From Natronoarchaeum philippinense (GTDB lineage: Archaea > Halobacteriota > Halobacteria > Halobacteriales > Natronoarchaeaceae): DNA of 64,000 bases. The stretch spans positions 124,001 through 188,000 of the forward strand of contig NZ_OBEJ01000001.1 of the NCBI RefSeq assembly GCF_900215575.1. Direction: 5' to 3'. Below, piece by piece: positions 6,814 through 15,575 of this stretch (the stretch's first letter is position 1; the number at the start of each line of letters is the position of its first letter). A model generated the notes under the pieces. It made no database searches. It saw nothing but the letters and a program-made list of their open reading frames with translations, and had not been told where the DNA came from. The translations under genes were made by a program, and so were the position numbers.

Positions 6814-8793
6814 ATGACAGACGAACCCGATGTCGAGTTGGAGGCTCGCTTGGAGGAACAGGATTCGTTCGAGCCACCCGAGGAGTTTGTCGAGCAGGCC
6901 AACGTCACCGATCCGGGGATCTACGAGGAGTTCGAGGAGAACTGGCCCGACGCGTGGGAGCAGGCGGCCGACCTGCTCGACTGGGACGACGAGTGGGACG
7001 AGGTGCTGGTCGAAGAGGATGCGCCGTTTTACGAATGGTTCGTCGGCGGCGAACTGAACGCGGCGTACAACTGCGTCGACCGCCACGTCGAGAACGGCCG
7101 CAAGAATCAGGCCGCGATTCGGTGGGAAGGCGAACTAGGTGAGACCCGGACGTACACGTATCAGGACCTGTATCGGGAGGTCAACGAGTTCGCCGCCGCG
7201 CTGCGCGACCTCGGCGTCGAAGAGGACGACGTGGTCACGCTCTACATGCCGATGATTCCGGAGCTGCCGATCGCCATGCTCGCGTGTGCCCGCATCGGCG
7301 CGCCCCACTCGGTCGTGTTCGCGGGCTTTTCGGCCGACGCGCTGGCGACGCGGATGAACTCGGCCGACTCGGAGTATCTCGTCACCTGCGACGGCTACTA
7401 CCGGCGCGGCGACGCCCTCAACCACAAGGAGAAAGCCGACGAAGGGCTTCGCGGCGTCGAACACGAGGTCGAGGACATCGTCGTCGTCGACCGTCTCGGC
7501 GACAAGCTCACGCACTTCCTCGGCGCGAACTACCACGACTACGACGAGCTGGTCGACGACCACGACGGCGAGCGCGTCGAGCCAGTCTCCCGGGACGCCG
7601 AGGATATGCTGTTCTTGATGTACACCTCCGGCACCACAGGCCAACCGAAGGGCGTCAAGCACACCACGGGCGGCTATCTCTCCTACGCCGCGTGGACGAG
7701 CCACGCCGTCCTCGACATCGAACCGGAAGACACGTACTGGTGTTCGGCCGACATCGGGTGGATCACGGGCCACTCCTACATCGTCTACGGGCCGCTCGCG
7801 CTCGGCACCACGACGATGATGTACGAAGGGACGCCGGATTACCCCGAGAAGGACCGACTGTGGGAGATCGTCGAGAAGAACGCGGTCGACATCTTCTACA
7901 CCGCACCCACTGCGATCCGGTCGTTCATGAAGTGGGGCAAAGAGCACCTCGAAGGCCGTGACCTCTCCAGTCTCCGATTGCTCGGCACCGTTGGAGAGCC
8001 GATCAATCCGCGGGCGTGGAAGTGGTACTACAAACACGTCGGCGACGAGTCCTGCCCGGTCGTCGACACGTGGTGGCAGACCGAGACTGGCGGCATGATG
8101 GTCACCACATTACCGGGGGTCAACGAGATGAAACCCGGCTCCGCAGGACCGGGACTTCCGGGCGTCGACGCCAAAGTCATCCATCCGGACAAGGAAGAGG
8201 TCGAGCCCGGGCAGGCCGGCCATCTCACTGTCCAGAAGCCGTGGCCCGGCATGCTCCGGACCCTCTATCAGAACGACGAGCGCTTTGTCCAAGAGTACTG
8301 GGAGGAGTACTCCGATCCCGACAGCGACGAGTGGATCTACTTCCCCGAGGACGGCGCGAAGGTCGACGAGGACGACTACATCACGGTACTCGGACGCGTC
8401 GACGACGTGCTGAACGTCTCGGGCCACCGGCTGGGGACCATGGAGATCGAGTCCGCAATCGTCGGCGTGCCAGGCGTCGCCGAAGCCGCCGTCGTCGGCG
8501 GCGACCACGAAGTCAAGGGCGAGGCGGTCTACGTCTACGCCATCACAGAGGAGGGAACTGACGGCGACGAGGACCTCCGCGAGCGCGTCGTCGACAACGT
8601 CGAAGACGCCATCGGCCCGATCGCCCGCCCCGAGGAGATCGTCTTCACGCCGGAACTCCCCAAGACGCGCTCGGGCAAGATCATGCGTCGCCTGCTCGAA
8701 GACATCGCTAACGGCGACGAACTCGGCAACACGTCGACGCTTCGGAACCCCGACATCGTCGACGACATCCAACAGCGGGTCAGCGACGACTGA
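6814..8793 (+). CDS. acs: acetyl-CoA synthetase (AMP-forming)
   Basis: A 659-residue acyl-adenylate-forming enzyme: acetate + ATP + CoA to acetyl-CoA + AMP + PPi. The P-loop-like motif YTSGTTGQPKGVKHTTGGYL, WWQTETGG, the hinge LGRVDDVLNVSGHRLGTMEI and the C-terminal catalytic lysine in PKTRSGKIMRR (about residue 622) are all present. Full family length. A TATA-like ACGTTTATCC lies about 30-35 nt upstream of the ATG. Propionate could also be a substrate. Adjacency to mcmA1 suggests joint use in short-chain acid assimilation. Confidence 0.95.
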   Translation: MTDEPDVELEARLEEQDSFEPPEEFVEQANVTDPGIYEEFEENWPDAWEQAADLLDWDDEWDEVLVEEDAPFYEWFVGGELNAAYNCVDRHVENGRKNQAAIRWEGELGETRTYTYQDLYREVNEFAAALRDLGVEEDDVVTLYMPMIPELPIAMLACARIGAPHSVVFAGFSADALATRMNSADSEYLVTCDGYYRRGDALNHKEKADEGLRGVEHEVEDIVVVDRLGDKLTHFLGANYHDYDELVDDHDGERVEPVSRDAEDMLFLMYTSGTTGQPKGVKHTTGGYLSYAAWTSHAVLDIEPEDTYWCSADIGWITGHSYIVYGPLALGTTTMMYEGTPDYPEKDRLWEIVEKNAVDIFYTAPTAIRSFMKWGKEHLEGRDLSSLRLLGTVGEPINPRAWKWYYKHVGDESCPVVDTWWQTETGGMMVTTLPGVNEMKPGSAGPGLPGVDAKVIHPDKEEVEPGQAGHLTVQKPWPGMLRTLYQNDERFVQEYWEEYSDPDSDEWIYFPEDGAKVDEDDYITVLGRVDDVLNVSGHRLGTMEIESAIVGVPGVAEAAVVGGDHEVKGEAVYVYAITEEGTDGDEDLRERVVDNVEDAIGPIARPEEIVFTPELPKTRSGKIMRRLLEDIANGDELGNTSTLRNPDIVDDIQQRVSDD

Positions 8794-8799
8794 GGAGCC

Positions 8800-9078
8800 C
8801 TACCGCTCGGACAGATACAAGATTGCAACTAGCGGCACTCCGAGAACGGCCGCCACGGTGAGGCCGCCATACAGCGCGAACCCGAGCATGGTTGGCGGCA
8901 GGCTGATGAACCCAAACAGCGTCAGCGGCTCGGACACTTCGGTCAACACCACCGATAGGGCGGCACCCATCAGCGCCGCGACGCCGCTCAACGCTAGGTA
9001 CAGGCCGATCACGAACCGTCGGCCGTCCAGTTCCGAGCCCGCGTCGATCCCCTCGAAGGTCGGTTCGGCGTCTGTCAC
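8800..9078 (-). CDS. small membrane protein of the cox region, function unknown
   Basis: A protein of about 92 residues if it starts at the GTG at 9078 (MTDAEPTFEGIDAG...). An alternative GTG at 9117 would add 13 residues but would run through the A/T-rich stretch that looks like the promoter. Two hydrophobic helices (roughly residues 26-48 and 60-85) are visible and no catalytic motif. It converges on acs and is divergent from the 28-codon membrane ORF, close to coxA. Small two-helix proteins like this are common satellites of haloarchaeal cox genes; the role in oxidase assembly is only inferred. Confidence 0.6.
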   Translation of the reverse strand: MTDAEPTFEGIDAGSELDGRRFVIGLYLALSGVAALMGAALSVVLTEVSEPLTLFGFISLPPTMLGFALYGGLTVAAVLGVPLVAILYLSER

Positions 9079-9138
9079 GATCGAAACGACGGGCCTGAAA
9101 GGATTAGGCTTTTCCACTCGTCGCCCCTGAGTGCTAGT

Positions 9139-9225
9139 ATGAGCGAGAAGGAACTGCTCGGACTCGTGCTGGGCGCGATCGTGACCATGATGTTCCTCAC
9201 GGGCTTTATCATCGTCCTCAGCTGA
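9139..9225 (+). CDS. 28-residue single-pass membrane peptide
   Basis: An ATG at 9139 opens a 28-codon frame that is almost entirely one hydrophobic helix (LGLVLGAIVTMMFLTGFIIVLS) after a short charged start MSEKE, ending with TGA at 9225. It is too short for standard gene finders. It sits between the divergent small membrane gene and the 3' end of coxA. The charged start, a helix of about 22 residues and a clean stop look like a genuine small oxidase-associated or regulatory membrane peptide, but coding status rests on composition alone. Confidence 0.5.
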   Translation: MSEKELLGLVLGAIVTMMFLTGFIIVLS

Positions 9226-9323
9226 CGCAGTCCCGTAGTTCGACCCCGTTTCTTCGCCCTCTGTACGCTGGCGTCTGATCGTTCTTCCGGCGAGCGCTGC
9301 GAGCGCTAGAACTCATTGCAATC

Positions 9324-9355
9324 GACGAAAACGAACGAGAAACGCGCGAAAAGAG
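9324..9355 (-). terminator. T-rich termination region after coxA
   Basis: On the minus strand, immediately after the coxA stop, several short T-tracts (CTCTTTTCG, GTTTCTCG, CGTTTTCG) follow each other, the pattern of archaeal oligo-T termination without a required hairpin. Confidence 0.35.
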
Positions 9356-11191
9356 TTACTCGTCGGCAGTCGAGGCCTGATCGACGGCGTCGCGCTCACC
9401 GCCGTCGGTGGCAACTTCTGCGTCGTCTTCCGGCTCGCCGCCGTCGGCCATCGGCAGGAGCTTGTGCTCGCCGAACCAGTCCCACTCGCGGCCCTTCATA
9501 CCGTGCTCTTCGAGGTTCCACGGGTCGTCGTCGGTGACGCGCGGCCCTTCGAGCCACGAGACGATGAAGTTCCACAGGAAGATGAGCTGGCCGACGAACA
9601 GCAAGATCGCGCCGAACGTGGCGATCTGGTGGAGGTCGGTGAACATCCCCGTCGGCCCGACCGGGAACTCGTAGTTGGCGTACTTCCGGGGCATGCCGCC
9701 GTAGCCCAGCAGGATCATGGCGAAGAACACGACGTTCGTGCCGATCATCGACAGCCAGAAGTGCCACTTGGCGAGTCGCTGCTGGTACATCCGACCGGTG
9801 TAGATGGGGAACCAGTAGTACAGGCCCACGAACACCGAGAAGCCGATGGCTCCCATCACGATGTAGTGGAAGTGACCGACCACGTAGTAGGTCTCGTGGA
9901 GCGCCTGATTGACCGGCACCGCGGCGAGGAACACGCCGGTAACCCCGCCGAGGATGAAGTTCGAGATGAACCCGATCGAGAACAGCATCGGCGCTGTCAG
10001 GCGGATGTCACCGTTCCACAGCGTCGTGATCCAGTTGAACGTCTTGACCGCGCTCGGTATTGCGATCGAGAGCGTCACCGCCATGAACGCCGCTTCGAGC
10101 CGGGGGTCCATCCCGGAGGCGAACATGTGGTGCGCCCAGACGCCGAAGGACAGCACCCCGATTGCCAGCGTCGAGTAGACGACGAACTTGAACCCGAACA
10201 GCTTGCGCCCGGCAAACCGGGGTAACACGTAGCTAATGATCCCCATCGGCGGCAACACCAGAATGTACACTTCGGGGTGGCCGAAGAACCAGAACAGGTG
10301 CTGCCAGAGGATCGGGCCACCGCCCTCCGGCGCGAAGAACAGCGTCCCGAAGTTACGGTCGGCCAGCAGCATCAGCAGCGCGCTGCCCAGCAGCGGGAAC
10401 GCGAACAGGATCAGGCCCGACTGGGTGAGGATCGTCCACGAGAGGATGTCGAGGTTGTGCCAGCCCACGTCCTCGCCGCGCTCGGTGAAGATGGTCGCGA
10501 TGAAGTTGATCGCACCCATCGTCGCCGAAACCCCCGAGAGATGCAGGCCGAGCATCATCAGGTCCGCGCCGAGATTGATGACGCCGTTCGGACCTGCGGG
10601 CGTCCCCATCGCCGTACTGGAGGACGACAGCGGCGGGTACATCGTCCACGAGGTCTGGGCGCCGGCGACGTTTTCCATGAACGGCGCGAGCAAGAATCCG
10701 CCCCAGACGAGCAGCGCCGCGATCGGAAGCAGCCAGAACGCGATGGCGTTGATCCGCGGGAACGCCATGTCGTCGGCGTCGATCAGCAGCGGGATGAAGT
10801 AGTTACCGAACGCGGCGATCACGGGCGTCCCGAACAGGAACAGCATCGTGATGCCGTGGCTCGTCAGCAACGCATTGTACAGCGAGGCGCCGATCAGCGT
10901 CTCGCCGGGCAGCGACAGTTCCAGCCGCATCAGCATCACCGCGAGGCCGCCCCACGCGAACGCGATGACTGCGTACGTTCCGTACAGGATGCCGATGTCT
11001 TTGTGATCGACAGTCGTCAGCCAGCGCAAGATCCCGCTCGGTTTCTCCTGATGGCCGTGGGCCGTCTCGCCGCCCGTGGCGCCGCCCGCTGGAGTGTACG
11101 ACCTCCAACTCTCGACGCGCGTCAGCGCGGCGGCGACGGCCAGCAGGAAGACCCCCATCAGGACCGTCAGGATCAGTTGTCCGTTTACCAT
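9356..11191 (-). CDS. coxA: haem-copper terminal oxidase subunit I
   Basis: A 611-residue membrane protein with a long N-terminal helix and soluble stretch before the canonical 12-helix core starting at TTVDHKDIGILYGTYA. Haem and CuB ligands are visible: LLTSHGITMLFLF, FFGHPEVYILVLPP (with the cross-linked His-x3-Tyr), WAHHMFASGMDP and VVGHFHYIVMGAIGF. This marks an A-type aa3/ba3-like proton-pumping oxidase reducing O2 to water. The acidic C-terminal tail (DGGEPEDDAEVATDGGE) is typically haloarchaeal. Subunits II and III are encoded 16 kb away at 27.4-29.2 kb. A TATA-like CTTTCTTTAGC lies about 27 nt upstream. Confidence 0.97.
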   Translation of the reverse strand: MVNGQLILTVLMGVFLLAVAAALTRVESWRSYTPAGGATGGETAHGHQEKPSGILRWLTTVDHKDIGILYGTYAVIAFAWGGLAVMLMRLELSLPGETLIGASLYNALLTSHGITMLFLFGTPVIAAFGNYFIPLLIDADDMAFPRINAIAFWLLPIAALLVWGGFLLAPFMENVAGAQTSWTMYPPLSSSSTAMGTPAGPNGVINLGADLMMLGLHLSGVSATMGAINFIATIFTERGEDVGWHNLDILSWTILTQSGLILFAFPLLGSALLMLLADRNFGTLFFAPEGGGPILWQHLFWFFGHPEVYILVLPPMGIISYVLPRFAGRKLFGFKFVVYSTLAIGVLSFGVWAHHMFASGMDPRLEAAFMAVTLSIAIPSAVKTFNWITTLWNGDIRLTAPMLFSIGFISNFILGGVTGVFLAAVPVNQALHETYYVVGHFHYIVMGAIGFSVFVGLYYWFPIYTGRMYQQRLAKWHFWLSMIGTNVVFFAMILLGYGGMPRKYANYEFPVGPTGMFTDLHQIATFGAILLFVGQLIFLWNFIVSWLEGPRVTDDDPWNLEEHGMKGREWDWFGEHKLLPMADGGEPEDDAEVATDGGERDAVDQASTADE

Positions 11192-11212
11192 GCACGGAAC
11201 TGAGGATTGCTT

Positions 11213-11225
11213 GCTAAAGAAAGAT
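11213..11225 (-). promoter_or_regulatory. TATA-like promoter of coxA
   Basis: On the minus strand ATCTTTCTTTAGC is centred about 27 nt before the coxA ATG at 11191, consistent with a leaderless transcript. Confidence 0.5.
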
Positions 11226-11280
11226 TCGTTGTTCTACCGAATTCGGACATGGTAGCCGTTACCACACCACATGAGTTGTT

Positions 11281-11312
11281 TTAGTAATAAAAATAGTAGA
11301 AGAAACAAGAAG
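11281..11312 (-). terminator. oligo-T terminator of the DUF6684-like gene
   Basis: Minus-strand sequence about 20 nt past the stop at 11332 is pyrimidine-rich and ends in TACTATTTTTATTACTAA, a strong archaeal T-rich terminator. It separates this gene from coxA. Confidence 0.5.
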
Positions 11313-11331
11313 GGGGGACCGGACTGACCCG

Positions 11332-11577
11332 TCAGTGCTCGCCGTCGTCGTACCGGCGCTCGTCGCGCTCGACCGCCTTCCCGGAGACGTAGGTCAGTAT
11401 CAGCAGCGCGATCAGGATCAGGCCCATGATGGCGAACTGCAGGGTGCTAAACACCGGATCGAAGCCCCACGGGTTGGCGACGATGTACAGCCCGAAGAAA
11501 AACAGCAAAATTCCCAGCGGGATGATGTTGACCGACAGGTCCAGAATCGCGTCTCGGTCGAACAACTCTCGTGACAT
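11332..11577 (-). CDS. cox-cluster membrane protein (DUF6684-like)
   Basis: An 81-residue protein starting at the ATG at 11577 (MSRELFDRDAILDLSVNIIP...). It has two transmembrane helices (about residues 15-36 and 44-66) with NPWGF between them, then a charged tail KAVERDERRYDD. This pattern matches a family of small haloarchaeal proteins encoded beside coxA that I recall as DUF6684. The upstream extension to 11670 is GC-rich, uncharacteristic sequence and is left out. The function is unknown; association with the oxidase is by location. Confidence 0.8.
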   Translation of the reverse strand: MSRELFDRDAILDLSVNIIPLGILLFFFGLYIVANPWGFDPVFSTLQFAIMGLILIALLILTYVSGKAVERDERRYDDGEH

Positions 11578-11663
11578 TACGAGTCGCTTGCGGTGCGGGC
11601 CAGAAATAGATTCTGTTTCGGGCCGGTCGTCTCGCCGCTGCGCGGTGGCACCCTCGCGGCATC

Positions 11664-12266
11664 TCACCACTCGATCGCGTCCGGCAAGTCGCCAAACCCG
11701 TCGCCGTCGTATCGGTATGCGGTCCAGCCCGCGGCCCGCGCACCCGCAACGTCGGCATCATCGTCGCCGACCATCGCGTGCTTGTCGGCGTCAAGCCGCT
11801 CCTCGACGTATCGGAACGGCGCTACGTCCGGCTTGTGAGCCCCGACTTCGTAGGAGGCGACGAAGGCGTCGACGTACTCGTCGAGGTCGTACGCCTCCAG
11901 CTTGTGGCGCTGCCACTCGTGGATGCCGTTGGTCAGGACGCCGATTTCGAATGTCTCGCTGAGACGGTCGAGATCCGCAGCGGCGTCCTCGTGGGGTTGG
12001 CACATGTCGAGCTCTTGTTGGCGAAGGCTGTCTCTGAGCGCTCGCGGATCGGCGTCGCCACCGATCGCCTCGAACGCACCGAGACTTGGCTCGGGCTCGC
12101 AGGCCTCGAAGCGCTCGAAGAACGCGTCGCTGTAGGCATCGACCGCGCCGTCGGGAACATCTCCGTCGACCGCGTCGACGGCGTCCGACAGAACGGCCTC
12201 GAAATCGCGGGTGTAGTGCAACAACGTCCCGTCGAGATCGAAGACGATTGCACGCTCGTCGGTCAT
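11664..12266 (-). CDS. HAD superfamily hydrolase
   Basis: A 200-residue HAD hydrolase. Motif I with the nucleophilic aspartate is FDLDGTLLHY (about residues 9-18), motif II is VLTNG, motif III a lysine in HKPDVAPF, and motif IV VGDDDADVAGARAAGW. The cap is a helical (C1) insertion with PSLGAFEAIGGDADP. Such enzymes are phosphatases of the phosphoglycolate-phosphatase/haloacid-dehalogenase-like group; the substrate is unknown. The ATG at 12266 puts motif I at the usual distance from the start. Confidence 0.9.
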   Translation of the reverse strand: MTDERAIVFDLDGTLLHYTRDFEAVLSDAVDAVDGDVPDGAVDAYSDAFFERFEACEPEPSLGAFEAIGGDADPRALRDSLRQQELDMCQPHEDAAADLDRLSETFEIGVLTNGIHEWQRHKLEAYDLDEYVDAFVASYEVGAHKPDVAPFRYVEERLDADKHAMVGDDDADVAGARAAGWTAYRYDGDGFGDLPDAIEW

Positions 12267-12314
12267 CGTACTGGACTCCGAGAGCCGGCGCAAGAAAATA
12301 TCGGTTCGGCGACG

Positions 12315-12722
12315 TTATACGCCGGGCTGGGCTCGCGTCCGCGAGCGGCCCACCACAGCGCCGACGACGCCGGCGACGCCCGCCGTTGCGATCGAGAGTC
12401 CCCGCAGCGCCAGCGAACCGCCGTCGTACGTCAACTCGCCGCCGCCGAGGCCGACCGAGCCGCCGACGTAGACGAACGCGCCGATCCCGACCGCGATCAG
12501 GACGAGAGACATCCCGGCGAACACCGGCCACGGGCTGCTCACGTACTCCGTCTCCCTGAGGATGCCGGCGATGCTCCCGAGCAGGAGTAACAGTCCTCCG
12601 ACTGCGATAGGGTACAGCCCGAGGATGACGCCGATCTCCGAGAGCGGGAATCCGAGCGCGATCAACAGCGGCCACGGACTCGACTTCCGGTACTGGTCGC
12701 TCAGTCCGGGCTCCTCCGTCAT
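12315..12722 (-). CDS. four-helix membrane protein of the cox cluster
   Basis: A 135-residue protein with four hydrophobic helices after a short soluble N-terminus MTEEPGLSDQYRKSSPWP. The repeated SSPWP motif precedes helix 1 and helix 3, suggesting an internal two-helix duplication. Starting at 12722 is chosen because the upstream frame would begin in non-conserved sequence and include the divergent promoter region with the thiolase gene. Homologues that I recall as 'cox cluster protein' occur next to haloarchaeal oxidase genes; the function is unknown. Confidence 0.7.
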   Translation of the reverse strand: MTEEPGLSDQYRKSSPWPLLIALGFPLSEIGVILGLYPIAVGGLLLLLGSIAGILRETEYVSSPWPVFAGMSLVLIAVGIGAFVYVGGSVGLGGGELTYDGGSLALRGLSIATAGVAGVVGAVVGRSRTRAQPGV

Positions 12723-12846
12723 ACCCCCATCTTGGGCTGGAACGTATAGAAACCCACCGGAATCGACGAGCGGCCCGTGCGCTGTCTGCAACCTCGGCGT
12801 CGAGCACCACCCAAGACCTATTCGCTTCGATAGCCTACCAGATCAC

Positions 12847-14013
12847 ATGCCAAGCGTACGAGTGGCGGGGGTCGGGGTGACGCCGTTCGGGAACGCGCCC
12901 GAGCGGACCGGTCGGGACCTATTCGGGGAAGCCAGTGCGACGGCATTTGCCGACGCTGGCGTCGACCGGGACGACGTGGAGGCGCTCTACTACGGGAACT
13001 TCATGGGGGAGATGGCCGAACATCAGGGCCATCAAGGGCCGCTGATGGCCGAGGCCGCCGGCATCCGGGCGCCGGCGACGCGCTACGAGACAGCCTGTGC
13101 CTCCAGCGGCGCCGCTGTCCGACAGGCGGTCAAAGACGTGCGAAACGGCGAGTCGGACGTGCTGCTCGTCGGCGGCGCCGAGCGCATGACCAACATGGGG
13201 ACGGCGGGCGCGACCGAGGCGCTCGCCATCGCGGCCGACGATCTCTGGGAGGTCCGGCAGGGGACGACGTTCCCCGGCGCGTACGCGCTGATGGCGCGGG
13301 CGTACTTCGAGGCCTACGGCGGCACCCGCGAGGAGCTAGCCGAAATCGCGGTGAAAAATCACGCCAACGCCGTCGACAACGAACTCGCGCAGTACAACAG
13401 CGAGATCACCGTCGAGCAGGCGCTGGACGCGCCGATGATCTCCGAGCCACTGGGCTTGTACGACTCGTGCCCGATCAGCGACGGCGCCAGCGCGGCCGTG
13501 CTCGTCAGCGACGAGTACGCCGAGCGCGAGGGGATCGACGCGCCGGTTGCGATCACCGGCACGGGACAGGGCGGCGACAGGCTGGCGCTCCACGACCGCG
13601 AGCACCTTGCGACCTCGCCGGCCGCCGACGATGCCGCTGCGGAGGCGTACGACGACGCCGAAATCGCGGCGTCCGATGTCGACTTCGCGGAGGTCCACGA
13701 CTGCTTTACCATCGCCGAAGTGCTCGCTATCGAGTCGCTGGGGCTCTACGAGCGCGGGGAGGGCATCGGCGCCGCGGCGCGCGGCGAGACCACCGCCGAC
13801 GGCGACGTTCCGGTCAACCTCTCGGGCGGGCTGAAAGCGAAGGGCCACCCCGTCGGCGCGACCGGCGTCGCCCAGATCGCCGACGTGGTCAAACTGCTCC
13901 AAGGCGATCACGTCAACGGCGACGCGGTGCCAGACGCCAACGTCGGGGTCGCGCACAACGCCGGCGGCACGGTCGCCAGCGCCGTCGTCCACGTCTTGGA
14001 GGTCGCAGCATGA
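12847..14013 (+). CDS. thiolase-family enzyme, alpha subunit of two-subunit beta-ketothiolase
   Basis: A 388-residue thiolase fold protein (VRVAGVGVTPFG start). The nucleophile region is YETACASSGAAVRQAV, the active-site histidine is in GHPVGATG, and the position of the third catalytic residue reads AHNAGG rather than the Cys-x-Gly of classical thiolases. This places it in the SCPx/archaeal group. It overlaps by four bases a DUF35 OB-fold protein, the arrangement shown in Haloferax mediterranei for alpha/beta beta-ketothiolases (PhaA/BktB) in polyhydroxyalkanoate synthesis. It could alternatively act in degradative thiolysis. Confidence 0.88.
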   Translation: MPSVRVAGVGVTPFGNAPERTGRDLFGEASATAFADAGVDRDDVEALYYGNFMGEMAEHQGHQGPLMAEAAGIRAPATRYETACASSGAAVRQAVKDVRNGESDVLLVGGAERMTNMGTAGATEALAIAADDLWEVRQGTTFPGAYALMARAYFEAYGGTREELAEIAVKNHANAVDNELAQYNSEITVEQALDAPMISEPLGLYDSCPISDGASAAVLVSDEYAEREGIDAPVAITGTGQGGDRLALHDREHLATSPAADDAAAEAYDDAEIAASDVDFAEVHDCFTIAEVLAIESLGLYERGEGIGAAARGETTADGDVPVNLSGGLKAKGHPVGATGVAQIADVVKLLQGDHVNGDAVPDANVGVAHNAGGTVASAVVHVLEVAA

Positions 14014-14402
14014 GCGACGACGAGCGCGTTCGGGATGGCGAGTTCGACGACGTTCTCGACGCCATCGCCGACGGCGAAGGATACTACCTCGAATGTGCCA
14101 ACGGACACGGCTCGCTGCCGCCGCGACGGGTCTGCCCGGAGTGTGGCGACGCCGATCTGACCGAGGCGCCGCTCCCCGAGTCGGGCGAAATCGACACCTA
14201 CACCGTCACGCACGTCGCGGCGCCGGCCTTCGCCGACGACGTGCCCTACGTCGTCGCCGTCGCGGACTTCGGCCCGGTCCGACTCACCGGACAGCTCCGG
14301 GACGCCGATCCCGAGAGCGTCGCGGTCGGACAGCGCGTCGGCGTCGGCGTCGGCCGAACCGAGACGACCGGCGAACGACTCTTGACGTTCCGGCGTCGTT
14401 GA
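14010..14402 (+). CDS. DUF35 Zn-ribbon/OB-fold protein, thiolase beta subunit
   Basis: A 130-residue protein with an N-terminal rubredoxin-like ribbon (ECANGHG ... RRVCPECGD, about residues 27-48) followed by an OB-fold (IDTYTVTHVAAPAF, VVAVADFGPVRLTGQL). DUF35 proteins bind acyl-CoA or assist thiolases and HMG-CoA synthases. One of the ribbon's usual CxxC pairs is replaced by C-x3-H, so zinc binding may be weakened. Its ATG overlaps the thiolase stop (ATGA), showing that the two are made together. Confidence 0.9.
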   Translation: MSDDERVRDGEFDDVLDAIADGEGYYLECANGHGSLPPRRVCPECGDADLTEAPLPESGEIDTYTVTHVAAPAFADDVPYVVAVADFGPVRLTGQLRDADPESVAVGQRVGVGVGRTETTGERLLTFRRR

Positions 14403-14428
14403 GACTTTCCGGCGACGCGTGCGGGGCG

Positions 14429-14456
14429 GCGTCGCCGTCGTGCGTGACGGCGTCGC
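14429..14456. other. stem-loop between convergent genes
   Basis: The arms CGCCGTC and GACGGCG pair perfectly around a GTGCGT loop, with three further pairs past one mismatch. It lies between the DUF35 gene and the converging alpha/beta hydrolase, so it may help end transcription from either side. No oligo-T run follows. Confidence 0.35.
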
Positions 14457-14506
14457 TGTCATGCAGAAGAGTGGTGCGTCGTCGAAGCGTCCGACTGACG
14501 CCGTTC

Positions 14507-15445
14507 TTAGTCGGTCTGTGCGAGCGAGAGGTCGTCCGACAGCAGCGTGAGCACGGCGTCGGGATGCTCGACGTGTGGCTGTAGCTTCGCGTAGTCGACG
14601 ACGACCAGCCTCGCGTCCGCTCGGTCGGCCAGCACGCGGCCCTCGCTCAGCGGCGTCGTCTCGCTCTCGCGGCCCCAGACCAGCGTCGTCGGCACGTCGA
14701 TCGCGCCGAGGTGCTCTTCCATCGACGCCTCGGGGTCGAGGAACCCGCTGATGAAGGACGCCATCGCGTAGCGCGCGCCCGGCTGGTGGGACGCCTGCCA
14801 GCGGTATTCGACGTACTCGTCGGTGATGTTGTTTTCGTCGAAAAAGCCGTGATCGGCGCCGAAGTGGCGGATGCCCGCCTTGCTCGTGACGGCGTTGCGG
14901 ATCGCGGGCCCGACCAGCGGCGCGCGCAGCAGGCTGCGCAGCCAGACGCGGCGTCCCGGCATCGACTCGTCGGTCGGGCAGATCAGCACTAACCGTGAGA
15001 GGTCCACGTCGCGGGCGGCCTGCACGGCGTACGAGCCACTCAGCGACGACGCCAGCACGATCGGCTCGTCGGTCATATCTCGCAGGAAGTCCGTTACGAA
15101 CCCCTCGTACAGCGACGCCGAGTACATCAGCGGCGGCCGGTCGGAGCGCCCGAACCCGGGCAGGTCCGGCGCGATGACGTGGTACTCCTCGGCCAGCGCC
15201 GGTGCGATCTCGGCGAACTCCCGGCTCGACGCCCCGGCGCCGACGCCGTGGAACAGCACGAGGTCGGGGTCGTCGGCGTCGCCCAGTTCCGTGTACTCGA
15301 TGTCCATGCCGCGCCAGCGATAGGTGTGCTGTGCCCCGTAGATTCCGGGGTCGAGTTCGTCGACCGAGCCGGCGATCGCACGGTTCGCAAGCGCCGTCGC
15401 GCCGACCGCGCCCGCCGCACCCGCCAGCATGGTTCGGAGCTTCAT
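14507..15445 (-). CDS. alpha/beta hydrolase
   Basis: A 312-residue protein with a hydrophobic N-terminal segment (residues 4-25, [20 protein letters not shown]) that may anchor or export it, followed by an alpha/beta-hydrolase core. The oxyanion strand reads [22 protein letters not shown] is conserved, the nucleophile elbow is [10 protein letters not shown] (Ser in place of the first Gly of GxSxG), and the C-terminal histidine is in LQPHVEHPD. Esterase, lipase-like or haloalkane-dehalogenase-like activity is possible. A TATA-like CCAAATAAG lies about 25 nt upstream of the ATG. Confidence 0.88.
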   Translation of the reverse strand: MKLRTMLAGAAGAVGATALANRAIAGSVDELDPGIYGAQHTYRWRGMDIEYTELGDADDPDLVLFHGVGAGASSREFAEIAPALAEEYHVIAPDLPGFGRSDRPPLMYSASLYEGFVTDFLRDMTDEPIVLASSLSGSYAVQAARDVDLSRLVLICPTDESMPGRRVWLRSLLRAPLVGPAIRNAVTSKAGIRHFGADHGFFDENNITDEYVEYRWQASHQPGARYAMASFISGFLDPEASMEEHLGAIDVPTTLVWGRESETTPLSEGRVLADRADARLVVVDYAKLQPHVEHPDAVLTLLSDDLSLAQTD

Positions 15446-15575
15446 ACCCGCTACTTGGACGCGGCTGGACTTATTTGGGGTGGCTTCGGCAGGAGACTCG
15501 CCGGCGGCGTTGCGCCGTCAGCTACGCTCACCCGACCGTCTGTCAGTCACGCCCATTGGCCGCCTGCCGCCTCCG

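Noticed and set aside
4876-7086. 736-residue minus-strand ORF
   Set aside because: Antisense to mcmA1 and the start of acs; no family motif.
9290-9309. Short direct repeat GCGAGCGCT x2 between the 28-codon ORF and coxA
   Set aside because: Two copies only; such GC-rich repeats are common in haloarchaeal DNA and no function is suggested.
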